A DNA stretch of 64,000 nt from CAWJPW01 sp963844845 (GCA_963844845.1 CAWJPW010000004.1:1-64000); one strand, 5' to 3'. Counted from the first letter of the stretch, positions 1 through 9,183 are shown. The notes: generated by a model from the sequence alone, not told the origin. Made by a program: numbers and translations.

Positions 1-1
1 G

Positions 2-166
2 CTCCTTGCTGCCCTCGAGGCGCAGCGGTTGGCAGAGTTGCCGGCGGCAGTCTTTGTGCGCGGCTTCGTGGTCCAGTGTGGCCGGGTCCTCGGTTTGGGC
101 GATCCCGAGCAGTTGGCTCGGGAGTACGTTCAGCTCCTGGGGCGTACGGACGACAGTGGGGGGTAG
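2..166 (+). CDS. C-terminal fragment of an unrecognised protein (5' end outside window)
   Basis: An open frame enters from the left edge and ends at TAG 164-166, giving 54 residues. The fragment reads as ordinary soluble protein (it contains LAALEAQRLAELPAAVF and ends YVQLLGRTDDSGG). Codon use is GC3-rich like its neighbours. It is convergent with the DUF3108-like gene that follows. Too little is visible to name a family, and the reading could be a chance frame in GC-rich DNA. Confidence 0.4.
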   Translation, partial: LLAALEAQRLAELPAAVFVRGFVVQCGRVLGLGDPEQLAREYVQLLGRTDDSGG

Positions 167-278
167 GCGGAGCCCCACCAGTGCGACGTGCCGGCGTGGA
201 AAGCGACGACCGTCTCCTCGTACTCCGTCTGAAGAATCCGATCGCATGTGAAGAGTCCATCGGGACTTTTCAACCAGG

Positions 279-1111
279 CTAGTCCGCCTTCGGTGCGGCC
301 TCCTCGGTGAGGCGCCAGCTCTGCAGTACCGTGACGACCTCGTCGGCGCCTTGGCTGCCCGGCAGCGTCGTCCGGCTCTGGACCACCATGCGCGGTCGGT
401 CCGGGACACCCAGTAGGTTCCGCCACCCCGCCCTCCATCATCGGGGGTCACGGCCACCTTGAAGGTCGCGAAGGCGCCCGCCGGGAGCTCGAGTTCGGCG
501 GTGCCGACGACTTTCACGTCCCACTGCCGCGAAGCGTGAGCGGCGAGGTCGAAGGCGTCGAACGAGGTCTCGTAACCTTCGGTCAGCGGCAGCGAGACCA
601 GGACGGCGTCGAGGGCTCCGCCCTCTCCGAACACCGGACCGGGCACGGAGACGGCGATGGGCTTGTCGGTCTTGACGTTGCCCTCGTGGCCGCGGACCCA
701 GCCGTCCGAGTAGCTCAGCTCGAGGGAGCGGCCACCCTTGTCGACGGAGCGGTGCAGCGGCCGGAGGGTCGCGGGGTCGAGGTAGACGACGTCGGTTCCG
801 CCGCGGGACTCCCCCAGCGTTGTCGTGGCCACACGCCACACCCGGTGGCCGGACAGGCTCGCCGGGCCCACGACCCGGGTGCTGTTGACGGTGATGCGGT
901 TGTTGCCGCCCATGGCGATGGTGGAGTGGTACTCCAGGCGCAGGGGCTGCAGCGCCGCGGGAGAGAGCGCCGGCGGAGCTGGCGGGACCTGCTCGGGGGT
1001 CACCGTGCTCCGCGTGTCCTGGGCATGGGCAGGAGACGCGCCGGTCACCACGAGCACGGCGGCGGCGAGAGCCACCGCGGCGACGGTACCGATTCGTTGT
1101 TGGTCAATCAT
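279..1111 (-). CDS. DUF3108-like secreted protein, apparently frameshifted near position 391
   Basis: ATG at 1111 follows a good ribosome site (GAGGAGGAAGC). The product starts with a signal peptide (hydrophobic run AAVALAAAVLVVTGA ending SPAHAQ), so it should be periplasmic or outer-membrane associated. The body has the look of DUF3108: a beta-rich stretch, a GAFATFKVAVT segment and WVSRTDR near the end. After about residue 240 (positions 389-394) the family-like ending MVVQSRTTLPGS...VVTVLQSWRL continues in the next frame and stops at 279-281. The original frame instead runs open to the window edge. One base appears to be missing on this strand. Either the gene is freshly broken or the assembly has a 1-nt error. 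Molecular function of the family is unknown. Confidence 0.6.
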
Positions 1112-1230
1112 GCTTCCTCCTCGGCCGCGAGGCGGCGCCGGGCGCCGCCACCGGGGCGGCAGCCCGTACCCGTTACAACGGTGCGGGGTCCGGGGTCCTT
1201 CCTGCCGGCCGTGACGGCGCAGGGACGGAC

Positions 1231-2205
1231 GTGGTGCACCCGGAGGCGTTCCGCAGTACCATCGGCCGGCAGCCGATGCACTTCGAACCCTCTGGCGTCG
1301 ACGTCTTCCCGCTGATTCCTCCCCTGGTGGCCTTCGTGATCTCGTTGTTCACCTCCATGGGAGGGGTCTCCGGCGCCTTCCTGCTCCTGCCCTTCCAGAT
1401 GAGCGTTCTCGGCTTCACCGCACCGGCGGTGAGCAGTACCAATCAGCTCTACAACGTGGTTGCCATTCCCGGCGGCGTGTGGCGATACCTGCGCGAGGGC
1501 CGCATGCTGTGGCCCCTCACCTGGGTGGTGGTGGGGGGTACGCTGCCGGGCGTCCTCGTAGGCGCAATCATCAGGCTGCGGTGGCTGCCCGATGCCGTTC
1601 GGTTCAAGCTCTTCGCCGCAGCGGTGCTGCTCTCGATCGGCGGGCGCGTGGTGTGGGACCTCGCCCGGGGCTCCGGCAAAGGTGCCACCGAAGCGGAGGC
1701 GCGTTTCGCCGCAGCAGTGCAGAAGGGGAACAGCTTCGGTGGGGTCACCGGCTGGCGGTTGTCCTGGGCCCGGGCGGCGTTCACCTTCGCGGACGAGGAG
1801 TTCTCGTTCTCGGTCCCCGGGGTGTTCGCCATGAGCCTCGTGGTGGGCGTCGCCGCCGGCATCTACGGCATCGGAGGAGGTTCGATCCTCGCTCCTTTCT
1901 TCGTGGCCGTCTTCGGGCTCCCGGTTTACACGATAGCCGGCGCCACGCTCATGGGCACCTTCGTCACCTCGGTGGCAGGGGTGTCTTTCTACCAGGCGCT
2001 CGCGCCGCTTTACCCGGGCGTGGCGGTGGCGCCCGACTGGGGCCTCGGCCTCCTCTTCGGTGTGGGGGGACTTGCCGGTACCTACTGCGGCGCCCGCCTC
2101 CAGAAGCACGTCCGGGCCAGGGCGATCAAGTGGATGCTGGGAGGGGTGATCCTGTTCACCGCCGTGAAGTACGTCGTGTCGTCGCTGCCGGCGCTGATGC
2201 GGTGA
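1231..2205 (+). CDS. TauE/SafE-family (DUF81) membrane permease
   Basis: The 324-residue product is strongly hydrophobic with about eight predicted membrane segments. It carries the two-half layout of the TauE/SafE family: an N-terminal half with SMGGVSGAFLLLPFQ and a C-terminal half with GIYGIGGGSILAPFFV. The glycine-rich GGGSI(L)xPF motif is typical of the family, which exports or imports small anions such as sulfite, sulfoacetate or organosulfonates. The substrate cannot be read from sequence. A GTG at 1231 has AGGGA five bases upstream; ATG 1276 (MHFEPSG) is an alternative start that would remove 15 polar residues. It is a single-gene unit ending in a strong terminator. Confidence 0.85.
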   Translation: MVHPEAFRSTIGRQPMHFEPSGVDVFPLIPPLVAFVISLFTSMGGVSGAFLLLPFQMSVLGFTAPAVSSTNQLYNVVAIPGGVWRYLREGRMLWPLTWVVVGGTLPGVLVGAIIRLRWLPDAVRFKLFAAAVLLSIGGRVVWDLARGSGKGATEAEARFAAAVQKGNSFGGVTGWRLSWARAAFTFADEEFSFSVPGVFAMSLVVGVAAGIYGIGGGSILAPFFVAVFGLPVYTIAGATLMGTFVTSVAGVSFYQALAPLYPGVAVAPDWGLGLLFGVGGLAGTYCGARLQKHVRARAIKWMLGGVILFTAVKYVVSSLPALMR

Positions 2206-2255
2206 GTCAATCGGCGGGGCCGGGAACGGCTCACGCACTGGTTGTGAGGGCGCAG

Positions 2256-2286
2256 GAAAGGGGCGGCCCGGCGGGCCGCCCCTTTC
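2256..2286. terminator. bidirectional hairpin terminator between tauE-like gene and M16 peptidase gene
   Basis: Perfect inverted repeat with 15-nt arms (GAAAGGGGCGGCCCG and its complement) separated by one base. The A-rich left edge and T-rich right edge give each strand a short U tract. It lies 51 nt after the stop of the TauE-like gene and 20 nt beyond the stop of the convergent M16 gene, so it can end both transcripts. Confidence 0.85.
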
Positions 2287-2306
2287 TGGTTGCGATCAGG
2301 CTCCGG

Positions 2307-5036
2307 TCAGCTGACGGGCCGGCCCTCGTGGTCGAGGACGACCACTGGGCCGAGGTCGAGCGCCTCGAGATCGGAGCGGATGGCGGCGGCGTTCCCCACC
2401 ACGACCACCGCGAGGTTGGCCGGATGGAGGGTGCGGAGCGCGGCCTCGTTGGCGGCCGCCGGGGTGATTTTCTCCACGGCGATGGGGAAGGCTTCCAGCG
2501 AGTCCGTCGGGAGACCGTAGACCTCGGCCTCGGCGAGTTGCCGGGCAATCTGCGCCGGCGTTTCGAAATGCCGAGGATAGCCATTCACGATGGCCCCGCG
2601 GGCGTAGGCGACCTCGTCAGCGGTGAGCGGGCGCTCGCCGACGACGTCGGAGATCTCGCGCACCACCTCGGTCACGGCGGCCGCCGTGACCTTCGAGTCC
2701 ACCGGCGTCGACGCCGTGAACATGCCCGGGGCGGCCGAGTACTGGAACCCGCATCGGGCGCCGTAGGTGTAGCCCTTGTCCTCACGTAGGTTGAGGTTGA
2801 GGCGGGAGACGAACTGGCCGCCGAGAGCCATCGAGAGGACCTCCAGCGCGGCGTGGTCGGGGGTCGTGCGGCGGACACCCACCTGACCGGCGGCAATTAC
2901 GGACTGGGCGGCGCCGGGCTTGTCGACGATGTAGATGGTGCGGGCGCCGTGCTGGGGTGCGGCGGCGACCTCGTGGGCCGGCGCCGCCCCTGCCTTCCAG
3001 GCAGCGAGCGTGTCGGTGAAGGCCTTCTCCAGCGCGGCGCGGGTCACGTCGCCGACCACCACCAGGGTCGAGTTGGCAGGGACGAACCACCTCTGCCAGA
3101 ATCCCTTGATGTCGTCGAGGGTGATGGCTTCGATGCCGGCACGGCTGCCCGAGGACAGGTGGCCGTAGGGGTGGTCTCCGAAGAGGACGCGCTGTAGGGC
3201 GACCTGGGCCAGGTACCGGGGCTGGTCCTCCATCTGGGCGAATCGCACGAGGCGGCGGACCCGCTGGCGCTCCAGCTCGGCTTCCGGGAAGTCCGGACGG
3301 ATGATGACGTCGCTGAACAGACGCAGCGACTCGTCGAGGCGCGGCGTGAGGGCGGTGAGCGACGCGAAGACGGCGTCGTCGACGGCTCCCACCGAGACCT
3401 CGGCGCCCGCGGACTCGATGGCGTCGGCGAGCTCGGAAGCGCTGCGGCCGCCGGCGCCCTCCTGCATGAGCACCGCGGTGAGTGAGGCGAGCCCGGGCCG
3501 GTCGGCCGGGTCGGCTGAGCTGCCGCCGCGCACCAGCAGGTACATGGCGACGGTGGGCAGCTTGTGCTGCTCGACCAGGACCACCTCGAGGCCGTTGTCC
3601 AGGGTGAACCTCGTGCGGGCCGGGATCGCCAGGGAATGGTCGGCGCCGGGGCCCGGCATCCGGGTACGGTCCACCGAGGTGGCCTCCTCGCTGGTGGAGG
3701 CGGCCACGGCAGGCAGCGGGCGCACGTTGGCGATGAGACGTGCGCCACGGAGGTAGCGGCGGGCGGTGCCGGTGACCGCCTCGGGTGTGAGGTCGAGGTA
3801 GCGCTGGAGGTCCCAACGGAACATGTCCGGCTTGCCGAGGTAGTGGACATAACGGTTCATCTCGTCGGAGATGCCGTAGAAGCCGCCGATGCTCTGCATC
3901 TGGTTGACGAACTCGGAGGTGATGGCGGTCTGCATGCGCGCCAGCTCGTCGGCTGTGATGCCCTTATCCAGCGCGTCGGCGAGGACGGCGTCGGCCGCCG
4001 CCTGGAGCTCGGTGAGGTCGTGACCCGGGCGTGGGGACAGCACCACGCGGAAGGCGCCCGCGATCTCGGACGACGAGTTGTAGGCCACCGCGTCCTGGGC
4101 GATCTGCTGCTCGTACACCAGCGCCCGGTAGAGGCGCGAGGTCTTGCCGCCGCCGAGGATGCGCGCGAACACGTCGAGCGCGGCGTCGTCGGTGGAGAAG
4201 ATCGGGGCGGTGGGAACCGCCACATAGAGGCGCGGAAGCTGGACCCGGTCCTGGACCTCGAGCACCACGTCGCTATGGAGCTGCGGCACCCAGCGTCGCA
4301 GCTTGCTCACCGGGGGTCCCGGTGGAATCGCGCCGAAGTGACGCTCCACCAGCTTCTTCATGGTGGCGGGCTCGAAGTCACCTGCCACCACGAGGCTGGC
4401 GTTGTTGGGCGTGTAGTAGCTGCGGAAGAACTCCTTGACGTCGTCGAGGGTGGCTGCTGAGAGGTCGGCCATGGAGCCGATGGTGGTCCAGCTGTAGGGG
4501 TGGTTGGGTGGGTAGAGGACCTCCTGCATCTTCTCGTGGACGGTTCCGTAGGGTGCGTTCTCGTAGCGCTGCCGGCGCTCGTTCTGGACCACGGAGCGCT
4601 GGTTGTCGAGCCGCTCCTGGGTGGCGGCCTCGAGGAGGAAACCCATGCGGTCGGCCTCGAGCCAGAGAGCGCGCTCGGCGTAGGCGGCCGGGACCAGCTC
4701 CCAGTAGCGGGTGCGGTCGGTGTTGGTGCCGCCGTTGACCGCGCCGCCGATGTCCTGCAGGGCCTTGAAGTAGTCGTCGTCGAAGTGCTGTGAGCCCTGG
4801 AACATCATGTGCTCAAAGAGGTGGGCGAAGCCGGTGCGGCCCGGCTTCTCGTTCTTGGAACCCACCTGGTAGTTCACGTTTACCGCCACCAGGGGGACGG
4901 CGTGATCCTCCACCAGGATCACGGTGAGGCCGTTGTCGAGGCGGTACGCTTCGTGGGCGATCTGGGGTAGGGGGTTGTCCATGGCCGCCGCCCAGCCTGC
5001 CATGAGCACCACGACGGTTGCAAGGATCCGTCGCAT
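2307..5036 (-). CDS. Secreted M16-family zinc peptidase (two-half, pitrilysin/PqqL-like)
   Basis: This 909-residue protein starts at ATG 5036 after a strong site (GGAGGT then ATTG) and a signal peptide (MRRILATVVVLMAGWAAA). A longer reading to 5117 lacks both. The first M16 unit carries the inverted zinc motif HLFEH at about residues 70-74 within TGFAHLFEHMMFQGS, plus the later YTPNNASLVVAGDF strand of the family. A second M16-like half begins near residue 480 (FTLDNGLEVVLVEQHKLP) and has LTAVLMQEGAG where HxxEH would be. It is therefore probably the inactive partner half that helps close the peptide chamber. Length matches periplasmic two-half M16 peptidases. It likely degrades peptides in the periplasm. 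Confidence 0.93.
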   Translation of the reverse strand: MRRILATVVVLMAGWAAAMDNPLPQIAHEAYRLDNGLTVILVEDHAVPLVAVNVNYQVGSKNEKPGRTGFAHLFEHMMFQGSQHFDDDYFKALQDIGGAVNGGTNTDRTRYWELVPAAYAERALWLEADRMGFLLEAATQERLDNQRSVVQNERRQRYENAPYGTVHEKMQEVLYPPNHPYSWTTIGSMADLSAATLDDVKEFFRSYYTPNNASLVVAGDFEPATMKKLVERHFGAIPPGPPVSKLRRWVPQLHSDVVLEVQDRVQLPRLYVAVPTAPIFSTDDAALDVFARILGGGKTSRLYRALVYEQQIAQDAVAYNSSSEIAGAFRVVLSPRPGHDLTELQAAADAVLADALDKGITADELARMQTAITSEFVNQMQSIGGFYGISDEMNRYVHYLGKPDMFRWDLQRYLDLTPEAVTGTARRYLRGARLIANVRPLPAVAASTSEEATSVDRTRMPGPGADHSLAIPARTRFTLDNGLEVVLVEQHKLPTVAMYLLVRGGSSADPADRPGLASLTAVLMQEGAGGRSASELADAIESAGAEVSVGAVDDAVFASLTALTPRLDESLRLFSDVIIRPDFPEAELERQRVRRLVRFAQMEDQPRYLAQVALQRVLFGDHPYGHLSSGSRAGIEAITLDDIKGFWQRWFVPANSTLVVVGDVTRAALEKAFTDTLAAWKAGAAPAHEVAAAPQHGARTIYIVDKPGAAQSVIAAGQVGVRRTTPDHAALEVLSMALGGQFVSRLNLNLREDKGYTYGARCGFQYSAAPGMFTASTPVDSKVTAAAVTEVVREISDVVGERPLTADEVAYARGAIVNGYPRHFETPAQIARQLAEAEVYGLPTDSLEAFPIAVEKITPAAANEAALRTLHPANLAVVVVGNAAAIRSDLEALDLGPVVVLDHEGRPVS

Positions 5037-5349
5037 CAATACCTCCGGCTGTCGCGCCGTGTCGGCCTCATGGCCGCTTCGGGTGGTTACGCGACAATCC
5101 ATGAGTTGTTGCAACATTGACTGAGATTGCTGGTGCAGGCTCTGGAGCTCGGGAGGCGCGGGCCAGACAACGGCGGGGGGGAGGTGGGAAGGACGCGCCG
5201 AGGGACCGGACGAAAGGCCCGCTCCCGCCTTGTCGTGTTGCCCGTGAAGGCTGACGTGGGCCAGAGGGATGCCCCGGCCGATGTGACAGAGGCGGGGGGG
5301 CGCCGGAGCAGCTGATCGATGAGGACGAGTAGGATTCTCAAGGCTCTGC

Positions 5350-5362
5350 TATCATCGCCGCC
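5350..5362 (+). promoter_or_regulatory. -10 element for a leaderless transcript of the small Cys/His protein gene
   Basis: TATCAT at 5350-5355 lies 7 nt before the GTG at 5363, so transcription would begin at or next to the start codon. No ribosome site precedes that GTG and no good -35 is visible. The same arrangement occurs at ten other genes in the window. Confidence 0.45.
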
Positions 5363-5776
5363 GTGCGCAGGCGGCAGGTAAGGCCGGAGGTTTCGCCGGG
5401 CGGCGCCCGGAATCGTCACCCCATGGGTCGGCGGTTGCTGTCGCTGGTCCTGCTGCCGCTGTGCCTCGGCGCCCTCAGCGTCGCTCCGCTCGGCCATCTT
5501 CCCAGCGACCACGAGCGTTCGCAGATGGTGGTCGCGGCTGGGTTCCCGACGGGACCGCAACCTACCGGGCTGCACGCCGACGCCGGCGCGGTCCTCCAGC
5601 CACACTGCCTCGGATGCCTCATCGGGACCGGCTGGAGCGCGCTGATCACGGCGCGCCGCGCGGTGGCGACGTGTGCACCTACGGCGCGCATACGACCACC
5701 CCAGCGTCGTGCAGACGCACCGCTCACCAGCGGTGAGCCTTCCGCCCGTGGCCCACCACCCTCCCTCCCGGCCTGA
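5363..5776 (+). CDS. Small Cys/His-containing exported protein at head of metal-uptake cluster
   Basis: The frame encodes 137 residues from GTG 5363 or 117 from ATG 5423. The internal start is followed directly by a hydrophobic signal or anchor (GRRLLSLVLLPLCLGALSV), and the leaderless -10 box favours the GTG. Further on there is a PHCLGCLIG segment plus scattered His residues. This layout resembles the short DUF2946/CopL-like proteins that sit next to metal-transport genes, though I cannot assign it firmly. It lies 49 nt before the outer-membrane barrel gene and is probably co-transcribed with it. A role in periplasmic metal handling is inference from context only. Confidence 0.5.
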   Translation: MRRRQVRPEVSPGGARNRHPMGRRLLSLVLLPLCLGALSVAPLGHLPSDHERSQMVVAAGFPTGPQPTGLHADAGAVLQPHCLGCLIGTGWSALITARRAVATCAPTARIRPPQRRADAPLTSGEPSARGPPPSLPA

Positions 5777-5825
5777 TCGACCCGGTCTCACGACAGCTTG
5801 ACTCACGATTCGGGAGGGATGTCCC

Positions 5826-7121
5826 GTGACAACTACGCGACTCCGCGGCCTCGCTGCGGCATGTCTGATCGTACTCTTCAGCGGGCTGGCAACGGCCCAG
5901 ACAGCCTCCACGCCGGCGAGCGCCGCCACCGAGCCGGCTCAGCAGATCGAGGCCCTCACGCGGCAGCTGCAGACCATGCAGCAGCAGATGAACGACCTCA
6001 AGGCACAGCTCGAGGCCCTCAAGGCCCAGCAGAAGGAACGCGCCGAGCAGGAGCAGCTGGAAGCGCTGCGGGCGGCGGCCAAGACCGCGGCTGCGGCCGC
6101 CTTCACGGCGCCCGCCCCGCCCGAGGGGGAGCAGCGCTTCACCTCACGTACCCGGATGCAGCCGGAGCTCAACCCCGAGATCACGGTCATCGGCAACATG
6201 CTCGGCTTCGCCCGCTCCCGCGGCCAGGACGGCTTTTCGGCAGGGGAGTGGGAGCTCGACGCCCAGTCCTACCTCGACCCCTACAGCTTCATGCACCTCA
6301 CCCTCTCGGCCTCCGAGGGGGAGGGGGCCACCGTCGAGGAGGGTTACATCAAGTGGCTCGGCCTGCCCGGCCACCTCACCCTTACGGCCGGGCGCAAACG
6401 CCAGCAGTTCGGGGTGCTCAACCGCTGGCACCCCCACGCCCTCGACCAGGTGGAGCTGCCCCTGGTGATCCAACGGGCTTTCGGCGAGGAGGGTCTCATC
6501 GGTACCGGGGTCTCGGTCGACTGGCTGATGCCGCACCTGTGGGCGAGCAGCAACGAGCTCACGGTGGAGGTCACCAATGCCGACAACGAGGTGGCGTTCG
6601 CGGGCCAGGACTGGCAGCACCCGGCGGTTCTCGCGCGGCTCAAGAACTACTGGGACCTCACGGCGGACAGCTACTTCGAGCTCGGCCTGAACGCGCTGCA
6701 CGGTCCGGCGGACTCCGGAGGACACCTCGGGCACGATCTCTTCGCCGCAGATCTCACCTACAGCTGGATCCCGGCGGCCCAGTCCACGTACCGGGGTGTG
6801 CTGCTACGCGGCATGGTCCTCGACTCGCGCCGGGACCTCCCCGACGGGAGCCGCCGCAAGGCCTGGGGGGGCTACGCCTACGGCCAGGTGCGGCTGGGCC
6901 AGCGGTGGTTCACCGGGGTGCGATACGACCGCGTCCAGCAGGGGCTCGGCGAGGGAGAGGACGTATGGGGCGTGTCGCCCTACCTGACCTGGTGGGAGTC
7001 CGAGTTCGTGCGGCTGCGCGCTCAGGCGAACCTCCGTCACGAGCGCCTCTCCGGCTGGGACCGCGAGCTCCTGCTCCAGATCACTCTGGCGGCGGGCCCG
7101 CACCGTCACGACAACTACTGA
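5826..7121 (+). CDS. Outer-membrane beta-barrel (porin-like) protein of the metal-uptake cluster
   Basis: The 431-residue product begins at GTG 5826, preceded by GGGAGGG at about 8 nt. It has a signal peptide (LAAACLIVLFSGLATAQ) and an N-terminal coiled coil at about residues 38-80 (QQIEALTRQLQTMQQQMND). A barrel of alternating aromatic strands follows, including YLDPYSFMHLTLSA and LTLTAGRKRQQFGVLNRWHPHALDQV, and it ends HRHDNY with a terminal aromatic residue. The coiled coil plus barrel architecture is seen in porins that tether to the cell wall. It lies 10 nt upstream of the ZnuA-like gene, so it probably carries metal, likely zinc, across the outer membrane. The substrate is inferred from the neighbours. 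Confidence 0.75.
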   Translation: MTTTRLRGLAAACLIVLFSGLATAQTASTPASAATEPAQQIEALTRQLQTMQQQMNDLKAQLEALKAQQKERAEQEQLEALRAAAKTAAAAAFTAPAPPEGEQRFTSRTRMQPELNPEITVIGNMLGFARSRGQDGFSAGEWELDAQSYLDPYSFMHLTLSASEGEGATVEEGYIKWLGLPGHLTLTAGRKRQQFGVLNRWHPHALDQVELPLVIQRAFGEEGLIGTGVSVDWLMPHLWASSNELTVEVTNADNEVAFAGQDWQHPAVLARLKNYWDLTADSYFELGLNALHGPADSGGHLGHDLFAADLTYSWIPAAQSTYRGVLLRGMVLDSRRDLPDGSRRKAWGGYAYGQVRLGQRWFTGVRYDRVQQGLGEGEDVWGVSPYLTWWESEFVRLRAQANLRHERLSGWDRELLLQITLAAGPHRHDNY

Positions 7122-7131
7122 GGGAGGACGT

Positions 7132-8151
7132 ATGAGGAAGACATCCCTGCTGCTCGCCGCCGTCCTGCTGGTCGGCGCCGCTGCCGAGGCCGCACCGCTG
7201 CGGGTGGTGACCACGCTGCCCGCCTACGCGGCCATCGCCCGCCAGCTCGGTGGTGACCGTGTCAGCGTCCGGGCCATCGCCCCGCCGGACGCCGATCCAC
7301 ACTTCATCAAGCCGAAGCCTTCCTACGCGCTGATGCTGCGAAACGCCGACCTCTTCGTGAGCACCGGCCTCGATCTCGAGATGTGGGTCCCGGCGCTGGT
7401 GGAGAAGGCCGGCAACCGGCGCATCGTGGAAGGGGGACCCGGCTACGTGTCCGCCTCCACCGGCGTGACCCTGCTGCAGAAGCCGACGACGGTCTCCCGT
7501 CTGGGCGGTGACATCCACGTCTTCGGCAACCCGCACATCGCCACCTCGCCCATCAACGCCAAGATCATCGCCCGCAACATCACGACCGGGCTGTGCAACG
7601 TGGACGCTGCCGGCTGTGCCGCCTACCGCGCCAACCTGGCCGCCTTCGAACAGGACACGAACCGCCGCCTCTACGGTGACAAGCTGGTGGCGGCCCTGGG
7701 TGCCGAGGTGCTCGACCAGCTGGCCCTCTCCGGGCAGCTGATCCCCTTCCTGCGCGAGCACGGGCAGCTCGATCTCCTGGGCGGGTGGCTCGCCCGGGGC
7801 ATGGCCTTCCGGGACCACGAGATCATCTGCTACCACGAGCAGTGGGTCTACTTCACCCGGCTGTTCGGGCTCAAGGTCGTGGACTTCGTCGAGCCCAAGC
7901 CGGGGATCCCACCCACCGCACGCCACGTGGCCGAGCTCATCGACGAGATCCAAAACGGGCACGTCAAGGTCCTGCTCTCCGCCGACTACCACGACCCGAA
8001 CGCCCCTCGAGCCATCGCCCAGCGCACCGGCATCACCGTCGTGAGCATGCCGGTTCAGCCGGGTGAGGAGGGTGTCGTGACCTTCGCCGACCTGATCGAC
8101 CTCTGGGTGAACCACCTCGCCACCGCCTTCGACGGTGAAGGGGCCTCATGA
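7132..8151 (+). CDS. Metal ABC transporter substrate-binding protein, ZnuA-like (cluster A-I)
   Basis: The 339-residue protein has a signal peptide (MRKTSLLLAAVLLVGAAAEA) and the four-ligand pattern of zinc/manganese binding proteins: DPHFIKPKPSY, GNPHIATSPINA, CYHEQWVYFTRLFG and ADYHDPNAP, giving three His and one Asp. The N-terminal TTLPAYAAIARQLGGDRVSV is the usual family start. It would capture Zn2+ or Mn2+ in the periplasm and hand it to the permease encoded next. The start has a GAGGGAGGACGT ribosome site, and the stop overlaps the permease start by 4 nt. A His-rich acidic loop, common in ZnuA, is absent. The family is clear; metal specificity is not. Confidence 0.88.
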   Translation: MRKTSLLLAAVLLVGAAAEAAPLRVVTTLPAYAAIARQLGGDRVSVRAIAPPDADPHFIKPKPSYALMLRNADLFVSTGLDLEMWVPALVEKAGNRRIVEGGPGYVSASTGVTLLQKPTTVSRLGGDIHVFGNPHIATSPINAKIIARNITTGLCNVDAAGCAAYRANLAAFEQDTNRRLYGDKLVAALGAEVLDQLALSGQLIPFLREHGQLDLLGGWLARGMAFRDHEIICYHEQWVYFTRLFGLKVVDFVEPKPGIPPTARHVAELIDEIQNGHVKVLLSADYHDPNAPRAIAQRTGITVVSMPVQPGEEGVVTFADLIDLWVNHLATAFDGEGAS

Positions 8152-9029
8152 TGGAGATGCTCGCGTTCCTCGCCGCGCCGTTCGCCGCCTGCTTCGTGCT
8201 GGTGGGGATCCACTCGTACTTTGGCATTCACGTGATCGAGCGGCGGGTCCTTTTCGTCGACCTGGCGGTGGCGCAGTTCGCCGCCCTCGGCGCGGTGGTT
8301 GGCTTCGCCTTCGGGCATCATCCGGGCAGCAGCGGCTCGACCCTGTACAGCATGGCCTTCGCGGTGGTAGCGGCAGGGGTCTTCGCGGTGACGAGGATGC
8401 GGCACGAGCACATTCCCCAGGAGGCGATCATCGGCATCACCTTCGTGGTGGCGTCCGCCCTCGCCATCCTGGTGGCCGACAAGGCGCCCGAAGGGGCCGA
8501 GACCATCAAGGAGACGCTGGCCGGGACCCTGCTGTGGGTGACCTGGCCCACGGTGATCAAGGACCTGGTGATCTACTCGGCGGTGGGGCTCTTCCACTGG
8601 CTGCTGCGCGACCGCTTCCTGCTCATCTCCCTGGACCCCGACGAGGCCTTCCGGAGGGGCTGGTGGGTGCGCTGGTGGGACTTCCTCTTCTACCTCACCT
8701 TCGGCGTGATCATCACCTTCTCGGTGCAGATCGGCGGCGTGCTGATGGTCTTCAGTTACCTGGTCATTCCTGCCTGCGTGGCCATCCTCACGTGCCGGAC
8801 CATGCGCGCCCGCCTCCTGGTCGGATGGCTCGTCGGGTGGGTGGCCTCGGCTCTGGGCCTCCTCGCCTCGTACGCCTGGGACTTTCCCACCGGCCCGGCC
8901 ATCGTGGTGGTTCTGGGCATGGGCCTGGCTGTGGCGGGGGCGGTGGAGCTGGTACGTCGCCGGAGGGACCCGGGAGTCGAAGCAGAAAGCGCGCTGCAGT
9001 CGTCTCAGGCGCAAGGTCGGGTGACGTAA
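8148..9029 (+). CDS. Metal ABC transporter permease, ZnuB/MntB-like
   Basis: This 293-residue polytopic membrane protein has about eight hydrophobic segments and the ABC-3 family hallmarks. These are the N-terminal HSYFGIHVIERRVLFVDLAVAQ, corresponding to the usual G.hv..r.l.f.d.alaq, and a central VQIGGVLMVFSYLVIPA, which couples to the ATPase. It starts at ATG 8148 inside an ATGA overlap with the binding-protein gene, so the two are translationally coupled. Normally an ATPase (ZnuC) gene adjoins these two. Here the next gene runs the other way and encodes no ABC protein, so the ATPase must be elsewhere in the genome. Confidence 0.88.
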   Translation: MMEMLAFLAAPFAACFVLVGIHSYFGIHVIERRVLFVDLAVAQFAALGAVVGFAFGHHPGSSGSTLYSMAFAVVAAGVFAVTRMRHEHIPQEAIIGITFVVASALAILVADKAPEGAETIKETLAGTLLWVTWPTVIKDLVIYSAVGLFHWLLRDRFLLISLDPDEAFRRGWWVRWWDFLFYLTFGVIITFSVQIGGVLMVFSYLVIPACVAILTCRTMRARLLVGWLVGWVASALGLLASYAWDFPTGPAIVVVLGMGLAVAGAVELVRRRRDPGVEAESALQSSQAQGRVT

Positions 9030-9183
9030 AAAGGAAGCAGCTGAGGGTCCTGCCCCTGGGTTGGTGGGGGCTGATGGTGGCGTGGGCGGCCGTCGCGCCG
9101 GCCTGCCGAGAGGACTGGACAACACCCTCAACTCGGTGCGGCGCGTCGGACGACGGGGCGCCCCACGCTTCGCTCTTTGCTCT

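Noticed and set aside
1108..2238. A 376-codon minus-strand frame opposite the TauE/SafE gene, with His/Glu/Arg-rich translation.
   Set aside because: It is antisense to a clear membrane-protein gene, and its composition (His, Glu, Pro, Arg) is typical of the shadow frame of GC3-rich codons.
2256..2286. Perfect inverted repeat considered as an insertion-sequence end.
   Set aside because: No transposase, no partner repeat and no target duplication; its position between convergent stops with A/T edges fits a bidirectional terminator.
5127..5315. A 62-codon frame in the gap between the M16 gene and the metal-uptake cluster.
   Set aside because: No ribosome site, Gly/Arg-rich composition and no recognisable motif; more likely part of the divergent promoter region.
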